A stretch of 7,934 nt of DNA, from assembly GCA_027081495.1 (NCBI GenBank), contig JALWKJ010000015.1, forward strand, positions 1-7,934, given 5' to 3'. The position numbers and the translations under genes are program-made. Source of the stretch: Campylobacterales bacterium. GTDB taxonomy: Bacteria > Campylobacterota > Campylobacteria > Campylobacterales > QNZT01. Shown here piece by piece: positions 1 to 6,269 of this stretch; the stretch's first letter is position 1; every line of letters starts with the position of its first letter. A model generated the notes under the pieces. That model ran no database searches, was not told where the DNA came from, and saw nothing but the letters and a program-made list of their open reading frames with translations.

Positions 1-1
1 C

Positions 2-163
2 TTATATATTTTTTACCAAACCGGTTACACTATTTTTTACAAGATAGATATGAAGCAATCTTTTTTTGTCAAAAAGGATAAATGTGTCCATTAATTTTAA
101 GGTATATATCTTTTAAAGAGTTATTATTTTTAGCTTAAATTAAATATTTGGTAAAATATATAA
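2..163. repeat. Long-range inverted repeat pair (2-20 / 147-163)
   Basis: The sequence at 2-20 reads TTATATATTTTTTACCAAA. Its reverse complement is TTTGGTAAAAAATATATAA. Position 147-163 reads TTTGGTAAAATATATAA, which is the same apart from a 2-base deletion in the A-run. The arms face outward and enclose about 126 bp. Two explanations fit: terminal inverted repeats of a tiny non-autonomous element, or two similar promoter regions, since both arms end in a TATATAA-like string. No target-site duplication can be judged because the left arm touches the window edge. The AT-rich context raises the chance of coincidence, but the shared GG/CC within a 10-base exact block argues against pure chance. 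Confidence 0.4.
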
Positions 164-167
164 TTTA
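136..167. repeat. AT-only hairpin (136-149 / 154-167)
   Basis: Bases 137-149 (AAATTAAATATTT) are complementary to 154-166 (AAATATATAATTT) at 12 of 13 positions, with the single mismatch at 143/160 and a GGTA loop at 150-153. A further T-A pair at 136/167 extends the stem. All pairs are A-T, so an RNA hairpin would be weak. A DNA-level role such as a protein-binding dyad or an easily melted site is as likely as a terminator. The right arm contains TATAAT (159-164), a possible plus-strand -10 box, but no gene follows it in that direction. Confidence 0.5.
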
Positions 168-236
168 GATCTTATTTAGAAGAAAATTAAACGGGTGTAA
201 CTAAAAGTAATAGAATTTGCTTTAAAAGAGATCGTT

Positions 237-1421
237 TTAATTTTTCGGCAAAGTTAGAAGATCAAAAAAGAGAGCCATTTTTTCAAGTTCGATGTTTTTT
301 TGCTGTATTTCATACTCTAATTGCTGAATTTTTTTTGAATTTGCCAACGAATCTCTCTCAGACGCCGTTTTCAGTCCCGCTTTTACCTGCATGAGAGTAA
401 AACGGTAGAGTTCATCATACATTTTAAGCATTTGACGGCTGACTTTCATCTTTTGTTTAAAATCATCTATATTGTAAAGGCGTTTGTCATACTCTATTTC
501 AAGCTCTTTTTCTCTATCTTTTTCTTCCAATCTTGTTTGCAGATATGCCAATTTATTGGACTCTACATCGTATTTGGTATTTATATCAAGGGGCATTGAA
601 ACTCCTATGCCATACCCGTACTCGTCGCCGTCGTAGTTTTGAAAATCACCGCGAAATTTACTATAGCCGTAATTCGCGTTGACGGTGACTTTGGGCAAAT
701 AATTTGAGCGAACGGCTTTAAACTGCGCTTTTGCCGCATCGCTTTGCTTTTTATATCGAAGGAGTTCGAGATGATGTTTGAGATAAAAATCTTTATCGAC
801 AAGCGGAATTTTTGGAATTTCTAACTCTTCTACCGATTTATCTCCTATTAGTTTTTTTAACTCTATCTTTTCGTTTCTAAGCATATTTTTCGCGTTTATG
901 AGTCTGTTTCTGGCATTGTCGCTATCGATAACGACTCTATTTAGCATACTTATATCCGCATTGCCCGATTGATAACTTTCTTTTGTTATCTCTACATCTA
1001 TGAGTCTGTTTTTTAGAAGAAGCTTACTTTGTCGAAGTTTTAGTTTTTCTCTTTCTATCTTTACTTTCAGCATATACAGCATCTTCATCTGCGCGGCTTT
1101 TTTTATCTCAATACCAAGCGCCTGAGCTTCTCCGAAAGCTTTTGCGTAGTCTATGGCGTACCATATGCCGCCGCTTCTAAAAATATCTTGTCGAAGTTGC
1201 AACGACGCGCTATAGGAGGTTCCGTCAAAATTTCCCGCATTTACGCTTCTGTTGTATTTTGCAAAGAGTTTTAAAGGCGAAATCCAACTGTTTTTGAGTT
1301 TGGCGGTATCTTTTTGAAGCTTCTGTTTTTTAAGTTCCCAAAGTTTGGCTTTTTCAGTTGAAAGAGGAGAGTCCGCAAAAAGTAAAACAGCCGAGCCGAG
1401 CGCAAAAATCACTTTTTTCAT
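237..1421 (-). CDS. TolC-family outer-membrane efflux channel protein
   Basis: This 394-residue protein is the outer-membrane channel of the tripartite pump encoded in the same operon. Residues 1-16 form a signal peptide (MKK, hydrophobic stretch, then LFA before D17). Long Lys/Glu/Leu-rich helices follow in two similar halves, as in the OEP (outer membrane efflux protein) family. The first half has a YQSGNADISMLNR segment (150-162), resembling the family's Y-x-x-G-x-x-S/D motif. The second opens with NYLPKVTVNANYGYS (240-254) and has a matching VKAGLKTASERDSL segment (346-359). It is a little shorter than typical TolC (about 430-470 residues). The ATG at 1421 is preferred over an in-frame GTG three bases upstream because AGGAGA (1428-1433) is better spaced for it. 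The ATG shares one base with the preceding stop (TGATG), so translation is probably coupled. Family assignment is firm; the substrate is unknown. Confidence 0.9.
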   Translation of the reverse strand: MKKVIFALGSAVLLFADSPLSTEKAKLWELKKQKLQKDTAKLKNSWISPLKLFAKYNRSVNAGNFDGTSYSASLQLRQDIFRSGGIWYAIDYAKAFGEAQALGIEIKKAAQMKMLYMLKVKIEREKLKLRQSKLLLKNRLIDVEITKESYQSGNADISMLNRVVIDSDNARNRLINAKNMLRNEKIELKKLIGDKSVEELEIPKIPLVDKDFYLKHHLELLRYKKQSDAAKAQFKAVRSNYLPKVTVNANYGYSKFRGDFQNYDGDEYGYGIGVSMPLDINTKYDVESNKLAYLQTRLEEKDREKELEIEYDKRLYNIDDFKQKMKVSRQMLKMYDELYRFTLMQVKAGLKTASERDSLANSKKIQQLEYEIQQKNIELEKMALFFDLLTLPKN

Positions 1422-2134
1422 CACTTCTCTCCTATCTTTATCGTCAATATTTTTCCAAAGAAAACTTTTCCCGGTTTTACAAGCTCGACACGATAAGATG
1501 AGAGATATTTATCGTCGGTAGAATTTGCCGCCTTTTCGATCATGTAGCCATGATCTTCTTTTTCGTCTATCGTTATTTTTTTATTTTTCAAATCTTTTCT
1601 ATCTTCGGCATCTATAAAAATCACTAAACGACCGGCGCTTTGATCTTCTATATCCATTAGTTTGGTTCCGGGCGCTACAAAAGAGCCTTTTTTTACATAG
1701 AGTTTTTTCAAATACGCGTCTTTTACAAAGATCTCCTTTTTTGATATAATATCTTCCAATCTCGCAATAGAATTTTCAAGATCTTTTGCCTGCAAACGAA
1801 GATTTAAAAGCTCCGATTTATAACGCTCTTTTGTGGTAAGGCTTTGACCTTTTAGATTTTTGATGCGCTCGTATTGGTTTTGTTTGATACTTATAAGCTG
1901 TTTTAAAATTTTGAGTTTTTTTCTTGAATTTTCAAGCTGGATAGACTCTAGTTTGTGATCGATCTGCATTACTTTTTTATTAACCGTTTTCAGTTCGTCC
2001 TTTTGGTCAAGCATAACGATTTTACCGCTTACCTCGGCAGATATCGTTACTCTTTCGTAAGGCTCTACTCTCGCTTGATAGACTCCCGCGAAAAGAGATA
2101 TATTAAAAAGGGCGAAAATTAAAAAAATTTTCAT
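1421..2134 (-). CDS. Short RND-type membrane-fusion (periplasmic adaptor) protein
   Basis: This 237-residue adaptor should link the inner-membrane pump to the TolC-like channel. Residues 1-16 are a signal peptide (MKIFLIFALFNISLFA). There is no lipobox cysteine, so it is probably not a lipoprotein. The first half of a lipoyl-like domain (about 20-58, with ISAEVSGKIV) is followed by a coiled-coil hairpin (about 60-132). The second lipoyl half is at 133-163 (AYLKKLYVKKGSFVAPGTKL), and part of a beta-barrel follows to the end. At the hairpin tip R90, L94 and T101 align with the R-L-S docking motif of AcrA (R128, L132, S139), with Thr replacing Ser. It is much shorter than AcrA-type adaptors (350-400 residues) and seems to lack the membrane-proximal domain. 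The start is well supported: AGGAG lies six bases upstream, and the ATG overlaps the pump's stop as ATGA. Confidence 0.87.
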   Translation of the reverse strand: MKIFLIFALFNISLFAGVYQARVEPYERVTISAEVSGKIVMLDQKDELKTVNKKVMQIDHKLESIQLENSRKKLKILKQLISIKQNQYERIKNLKGQSLTTKERYKSELLNLRLQAKDLENSIARLEDIISKKEIFVKDAYLKKLYVKKGSFVAPGTKLMDIEDQSAGRLVIFIDAEDRKDLKNKKITIDEKEDHGYMIEKAANSTDDKYLSSYRVELVKPGKVFFGKILTIKIGEK

Positions 2135-5100
2135 CGGTTACTCCTGGTTGGTTTTATTTTATTTACTACGGCATAAAGAGCGGGCAAATATATCAAATTC
2201 AAAACCGTACCCCAAATAAGTCCAAAGCCGATCGATACGGCGATAGGTTGGAGTATAACGGCTTGTCCGGTCGCATAGAACATAAGCGTAAAAAGCCCTA
2301 AAAATGTCGTAATAGATGTAATCAAAATAGGTCTTAATCTAAGCTTTGCCCTCTCGTAAAATGTTTGAGCTTCTCTTGTTCCGTGTAAAAAATCCAGCAT
2401 TATTATACCGTCGTTTATAACAACGCCGCATAGTCCAAGTATGCCTATGATCGAAGGCATAGAGAGGTTTATGCCAAGAAGTTTATGTCCAAGAAGCGCT
2501 CCTAATATGGAAAAAGGGATAACCGACATGACGATTAAAACATATCTGAGTCTCGGGAAAATCAACAAAAGAGTTATGAGTATCAAAAAAAGCGCTAAAA
2601 CGGACGCCGCAATCATGTCAGATTTTAACTGCTGGTTTTTTTCGTTTTCACCAAGAAGAGAGACCGAAATGCCCTCTTTTTGAAGCTGTTTTAAAAGAGG
2701 ATCTATCCTATCAAGCACTTCTAGCGGCGTTATATGCTCTTTATCTACATTCGCAAAAACGGATTTTACTATATTGGCGTCTCTTTTTTCTATCTTTTCA
2801 TACTCTTTTATTTTTTTGATATCAACGACATCGGTCAATTTCACAAGAGAACCTCTAGGGGTTGGAATCTCAAAATCAAGTAGAGTTTTTTCATCATCTT
2901 TGTTCAACGCTCTTGTTTTTATCTCCATAACTCCGTTGTCGTTAAAAGTCATAGCTTTTCTGCTGTCTAAAAAATAACCGGCAAGTACTCTGGCTATATA
3001 AACTTCACTAAGTCCGAGAGATTCCCCGTAGTTGTTAATGGCAAGTTTAAACTCCGTCTTTCCAAGCTGAGCATTGTCGGTTATATCTTTTATGTGGGGT
3101 ATGGAGCTTAGATTTTGTTCGATACGGAAAATAGCCTGCAAGATTTTTTTCGTATCTTTTCCGATTAAATTTATCTGTATGTCGTTTTTTATAAGTCCCG
3201 GTCTGTCTTCTTTGACTCCAAGCTCTTTAAGATTATATTTTTTTATGAGAGGATGAATCTCTTCGTTTAAAATTTTCGCAAGATCGTAAGTATGCTCTTT
3301 TCTTATCTTTTGGGGATCGTTGAAATCGAATGTAAAATTTAAAATAGGATTTATGTAGGCGTTTATAAAACTCTGAGGCTTCATATCGTAAAGCTCTAAA
3401 GTGATATAGAACATATTGTCGCCTTTTTCGTTCTCTCCCGCAAGCGATCGTCTTGAACCGATGACGGTTGAAGTGGCTTTTAGGGAGTATTTTTTTCTAT
3501 TTTGTAAAATATGGTTTTCAATCTCTTTTGCGATTTGCCTAGTTTTTGAAATAGGAGTATCAATATCCGCTTTCCCCGTTATATAAAGATAATTTCCGTC
3601 AAAATTCGGGAAAAATTGAAAATGAAGCGTTTTTAGAGTCAAAATAGTAAAAAGCGGTATAAGAACTAAAAATGTCATCAAAAAGATATATTTATATCGA
3701 ATCATAAGATGAAGAAGTTTCTCATACAAATCCTGAAACGGTTCCCAATTTACGAAATTTTTCTGTTTTTTAAGAATCTCCTGCGCGTGCAACGGTAAAA
3801 ACAGAAAACTCTCTATCAAAGAGCCTATTAAGATCATGACAACCGCTATGGGTATGAGTATGATAAAGTTCTTTATCTCTCCGTTCATCATAAAAAGCGG
3901 CAAAAATGCGGCGATAGTAGTCAAAGTCGCCAGGGTTACCGGCAAAATCATCTCTTTTGTACCTTGTAAAACCGCCTCTTTTTTCGGTACTCCCTGATTT
4001 ATGTATCGCTGTATATTTTCCGCCACGACGATAGCGTCGTCAACAACTATTCCTATGACGATCAAAGCTCCAAGAAGAGAAATGATATTTATAGAGTATC
4101 CCATCATATATATAAAAATAAGTCCAACCGCAAAAGATAGAGGAATACCCATAGTCACGACGGCGGCGATTCTAACATTTATCAAAAGCGCCATCGACAA
4201 AAAGACCAAAACCAATCCGAACATGAGATTTGATATAACGATATTTAGCCTATTTTCAACAGGTTTTGAGCCGTCTTGGTAAAAATCGAAATGAATTTTG
4301 GGATATTGTTGCAAAAATTTATCTTTAGCGTATTTTCGAAGCTCTTTTGAGAGCTCTATGGCGTTTCCTTCGGCTCCTTTTGATATGACTAGCGTTATGT
4401 TGTTTCGTCCGTTGTAGGTAGAGAGAGTTTTGTTTTTAGGATAGGTAACCAGTACCGTGGCTATATCTTTGAGACGAACCTCTTTTTCTCCCAAATGCAA
4501 AAGAGTCTCCTCCCATGCTTTTTGCTCGCCTTTGCCGTAAGTTGTCGAGATAAAAATATAGTTTCCGCTTTGTTCGATATTTCCTATAGGATAAATGTAC
4601 GAAAGGTTCGATACCGCATTTACGATACCCAGAGGGTCGAGTCCGTAAGCTTTTACTTTTTTCGTATCTATTCTGACAGATACTTCCTGATTTGCGTCTC
4701 CATAGATTTTTACTTCGCTTATATACGGGTTTCTGGCTATTTTCGACTTGATCTCTTTTGCCGCGTTTATCAACTCGCCTTTGGACAATTCGTTTGACGA
4801 AAGAGATAAAGAGACAAGAGGTCTGTTGTGAACTAAAAGCTGCGCTACCGGTTCGGTCATATCGGGCGGCAGATACTGCCTCGTTGCGGCAATAGCGTCT
4901 TTTGTTTTATTTAAAGCGTCGATTTTATCGGCGTTTTCGCTAAGGCTTAGGATAATCATGAAAGTTCCGGGTCGAATGACCGTTTCGATCCGTTGTATAC
5001 CTTTTATACTTCCAAGTTCGTCTTCTATATCGCGAACGGCCATTTTATCGAGATTTTCCGCACTCGCCCCCGGATAGCCTCCGCTTATGGCGATCTTATC

Positions 5101-5226
5101 CAGCGCTATTTGGGGAAAGAGTTCTTTGGGTATTTTTATATATGAATAAACTCCCAAAAAAAGCACAAATATCAAAAGCACATAATTTAAACGGCTGTTT
5201 TGTATAAAATAGCGGATTATCGTCAT
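2131..5226 (-). CDS. RND-family efflux pump, inner-membrane permease (AcrB/HAE-like)
   Basis: This 1031-residue proton-driven transporter would pump compounds out through the adaptor and channel encoded just downstream. It shows the usual RND layout: TM1 (about 12-31), a large periplasmic loop (32-332), TM2-TM6 (333-478), TM7 (512-531), a second large loop (532-870), and TM8-TM12 (871-1022). Landmarks are the porter-domain segment GGYPGASAENLD (49-60) and the TM4 proton-relay pair D396/D397 in GIVVDDAIVVAEN. In TM10 the segment GVVINDGIIMLDF (934-946) has Ile where AcrB has the relay Lys940. No metal-specific (CusA-like) signature was recognised, so the substrate is open. An in-frame GTG lies 39 bases upstream (5265), but it has no ribosome site and falls upstream of the predicted transcription start. 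The ATG at 5226 has AAGAGA six bases before it. This is the first gene of a three-gene operon. Confidence 0.93.
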   Translation of the reverse strand: MTIIRYFIQNSRLNYVLLIFVLFLGVYSYIKIPKELFPQIALDKIAISGGYPGASAENLDKMAVRDIEDELGSIKGIQRIETVIRPGTFMIILSLSENADKIDALNKTKDAIAATRQYLPPDMTEPVAQLLVHNRPLVSLSLSSNELSKGELINAAKEIKSKIARNPYISEVKIYGDANQEVSVRIDTKKVKAYGLDPLGIVNAVSNLSYIYPIGNIEQSGNYIFISTTYGKGEQKAWEETLLHLGEKEVRLKDIATVLVTYPKNKTLSTYNGRNNITLVISKGAEGNAIELSKELRKYAKDKFLQQYPKIHFDFYQDGSKPVENRLNIVISNLMFGLVLVFLSMALLINVRIAAVVTMGIPLSFAVGLIFIYMMGYSINIISLLGALIVIGIVVDDAIVVAENIQRYINQGVPKKEAVLQGTKEMILPVTLATLTTIAAFLPLFMMNGEIKNFIILIPIAVVMILIGSLIESFLFLPLHAQEILKKQKNFVNWEPFQDLYEKLLHLMIRYKYIFLMTFLVLIPLFTILTLKTLHFQFFPNFDGNYLYITGKADIDTPISKTRQIAKEIENHILQNRKKYSLKATSTVIGSRRSLAGENEKGDNMFYITLELYDMKPQSFINAYINPILNFTFDFNDPQKIRKEHTYDLAKILNEEIHPLIKKYNLKELGVKEDRPGLIKNDIQINLIGKDTKKILQAIFRIEQNLSSIPHIKDITDNAQLGKTEFKLAINNYGESLGLSEVYIARVLAGYFLDSRKAMTFNDNGVMEIKTRALNKDDEKTLLDFEIPTPRGSLVKLTDVVDIKKIKEYEKIEKRDANIVKSVFANVDKEHITPLEVLDRIDPLLKQLQKEGISVSLLGENEKNQQLKSDMIAASVLALFLILITLLLIFPRLRYVLIVMSVIPFSILGALLGHKLLGINLSMPSIIGILGLCGVVINDGIIMLDFLHGTREAQTFYERAKLRLRPILITSITTFLGLFTLMFYATGQAVILQPIAVSIGFGLIWGTVLNLIYLPALYAVVNKIKPTRSNR

Positions 5227-5267
5227 ATAGAGTCTCTTTTTATTGGCACGGTAATAATAAAGCACCG

Positions 5268-5273
5268 ATTATA
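5268..5273 (-). promoter_or_regulatory. -10 box of the efflux operon promoter
   Basis: On the minus strand this reads TATAAT, a perfect sigma-70 -10 hexamer. No recognisable -35 lies 16-18 bases upstream, which is common in Campylobacterota. Transcription would begin near 5261, giving a leader of about 35 nt before the ATG at 5226. This also excludes the upstream GTG at 5265 as start codon. Confidence 0.55.
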
Positions 5274-5291
5274 TCGATATCTGATTAAATA

Positions 5292-5300
5292 TGATATAAT
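5292..5300 (+). promoter_or_regulatory. Extended -10 promoter of the DUF234 gene
   Basis: The plus strand reads TGATATAAT, a perfect extended -10 (TGnTATAAT) that does not need a good -35. The hexamer 17 bases upstream (TATCGA) is indeed unlike TTGACA. Transcription would begin near 5307, leaving a leader of about 24 nt that includes the AAAGG ribosome site at 5321-5325. Confidence 0.65.
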
Positions 5301-5330
5301 TTTAGTACCAAAAGATTAACAAAGGTTTAT

Positions 5331-6209
5331 GTGAAAGGTTTTGAAGCTGATTTTTCTTATCTGGATATAAAAGAGAGAATCGGATATTTTTCCGTGTTTG
5401 GAGGTTTCAAAGATCTTAGCTCGCTTCATGATTATGAAAATCTCGATCAAAATATTCTCTATAATATTTTACATAGATATGATGAATTAAAAAACCGTTT
5501 TTGTTATTCCGGCGACATAAATCTACAAAAAGATCTCGATACTCTCTTGTTTCGAATCGCCGTAGGAGATAGAAAAAGCCACTCTATCTATAAAAACGAC
5601 ATCACCCAGCCAAGGGGAAAAGAACTATATAAATTTTTATTTGAAAAACAGATCATAAACAAAGAGTACTCAAGAGAAAAACGACCGCCGAGAGTTCCGG
5701 GACAATCGCTAAAAAAAGAGCTTAGACGATACAAAGCGGAAGATAAAATTCTTTTTTGCGACAACTTCACCCGTTTTTGGTTTACTTTCATAAATCCAAA
5801 CAGAGATAAAATAGAAAAGGGAGAGCTTTTTGAAGTTTTAAAACTTATAAAAGAAGAACTAGACAAATTTATAAGCTTCACTTTCGAAACACTCTCAAAC
5901 GAACTTATAAAAAAAAGTTTTCAAAAAGAGAAGATAACACAAGCGGGAAGCTACTGGAATAAAGAGATAGAGCTAGATCTTCTTGCCAAAACAAGAAGCG
6001 GCGCGCTAATAGCCGGCGAATGCAAATGGAAAAACCAGAGAATAAGCAAAAACATCCTAAACAAACTCCAAAAAAAGTGCGAATTGGCAAATTTTAGAGT
6101 AGATTATTTCGCACTCTTTTCAAAAAGCGGTTTTAGCAACGAACTGTTAAAAATGAAAAACGATGCTCTTTTACTATACGAGCTAAAAGATTTTGGAGTT
6201 TTGATTTGA
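5331..6209 (+). CDS. Stand-alone DUF234-like protein with predicted PD-(D/E)XK nuclease-type fold
   Basis: The function of this 292-residue protein is unknown. Its C-terminal half resembles DUF234, usually the C-terminal part of archaeal-type AAA ATPases: a DNFTRFWFTFINP segment (144-156), an acidic residue in an FETLSNELI helix (E186), then SYWNKEIELDLLAK (207-220) and GECKWK (229-234). D216, E230 and K232 fit the D...ExK metal-binding pattern of PD-(D/E)XK enzymes. No Walker A or B motif is present, and the whole ATPase half is absent. Residues 1-140 may hold a winged-helix-like segment (about 95-125). No signal peptide or membrane segment is seen, so it should be cytoplasmic. The start is GTG, because an ATG two bases earlier runs straight into TGA; AAAGG at 5321-5325 sits five bases before the GTG. 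It is transcribed alone from its own promoter, with no partner gene beside it. The family match is by eye. Confidence 0.72.
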   Translation: MKGFEADFSYLDIKERIGYFSVFGGFKDLSSLHDYENLDQNILYNILHRYDELKNRFCYSGDINLQKDLDTLLFRIAVGDRKSHSIYKNDITQPRGKELYKFLFEKQIINKEYSREKRPPRVPGQSLKKELRRYKAEDKILFCDNFTRFWFTFINPNRDKIEKGELFEVLKLIKEELDKFISFTFETLSNELIKKSFQKEKITQAGSYWNKEIELDLLAKTRSGALIAGECKWKNQRISKNILNKLQKKCELANFRVDYFALFSKSGFSNELLKMKNDALLLYELKDFGVLI

Positions 6210-6224
6210 GTTTAGACGATTTGC

Positions 6225-6257
6225 AAAAAAATGCGACAGAGTCGTAACCCTATCGCA
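6225..6257 (-). terminator. Intrinsic terminator of the comEA-like gene
   Basis: On the minus strand, 12 bases after the comEA-like stop, TGCGATAGGGT (6257-6247) pairs with ACTCTGTCGCA (6242-6232). The result is an 11-bp stem with two G-U wobbles and a UACG tetraloop, followed by seven T residues (6231-6225). On the plus strand the two wobble positions become C/A mismatches and no T-run follows, so the structure is built for the minus-strand transcript. It lies in the convergent gap after the DUF234 gene, which has no comparable terminator of its own. Confidence 0.85.
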
Positions 6258-6269
6258 AAAAAGGTCGTT

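Larger units (their letters stand above)
1..236. other. Non-coding AT-rich region downstream of the efflux operon
   Basis: I see no supported gene here. The stretch lies beyond the stop codon of the TolC-like gene and is much richer in A+T than the coding DNA. It contains a pair of related inverted sequences (2-20 and 147-163), an AT-only hairpin (136-167), a direct repeat of TATTTTTTAC (7-16 and 31-40) flanking the palindrome AACCGGTT (19-26), and a plus-strand TATAAT at 159-164. No GC-rich hairpin followed by a T-run, as expected for an intrinsic terminator of the efflux operon, is visible on the minus strand. Termination of that operon is therefore unexplained; it may be Rho-dependent or lie further left. 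Confidence 0.7.
5268..5300. repeat. Imperfect inverted repeat spanning both -10 boxes
   Basis: The left arm 5268-5280 reads ATTATATCGATAT. The right arm 5289-5300 reads ATATGATATAAT, whose reverse complement is ATTATATCATAT. The arms match except for one extra G in the left arm, around the 8-base centre CTGATTAA. Each arm contains an outward-facing TATAAT. Part of the symmetry is forced by having a -10 on each strand, but the match extends about six bases beyond the hexamers, so an operator for a dimeric regulator is possible. Confidence 0.6.
5227..5330. promoter_or_regulatory. Divergent promoter region between the efflux operon and the DUF234 gene
   Basis: This 104-bp gap separates two divergently transcribed units and carries one good -10 box on each strand. 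Both lie inside the arms of an imperfect inverted repeat centred near 5284. A short perfect palindrome, ATATCGATAT (5271-5280), overlaps the minus-strand -10. No regulator gene is present in the window. The arrangement could allow one protein to control both transcripts, but that is inference. Confidence 0.6.

Noticed and set aside
67..72. Perfect minus-strand TTGACA as a -35 box
   Set aside because: No acceptable -10 lies 16-18 bases downstream (TATCTA or ATCTAT at best), and it falls within an A/T-run.
50..94. Plus-strand 14-codon ORF (MKQSFFVKKDKCVH)
   Set aside because: Too short, with no convincing ribosome site or family resemblance in random-looking AT-rich DNA.
2441..4797. Several plus-strand ORFs of 60-100 codons inside the pump gene
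   Set aside because: They are antisense shadows of a clearly conserved RND protein, with no family features of their own.
5227..5265. GTG start at 5265 for the RND pump
   Set aside because: It lacks a ribosome site, lies upstream of the predicted transcription start, and adds 13 residues (MLYYYRANKKRLY) before the usual N-terminus.
6206..6247. A TTG-started 13-codon frame overlapping the DUF234 stop (SLDDLQKNATES), possibly a decayed coupled gene
   Set aside because: It ends at once in TAA and its bases form the terminator of the convergent gene; nothing downstream resembles a gene on that strand.
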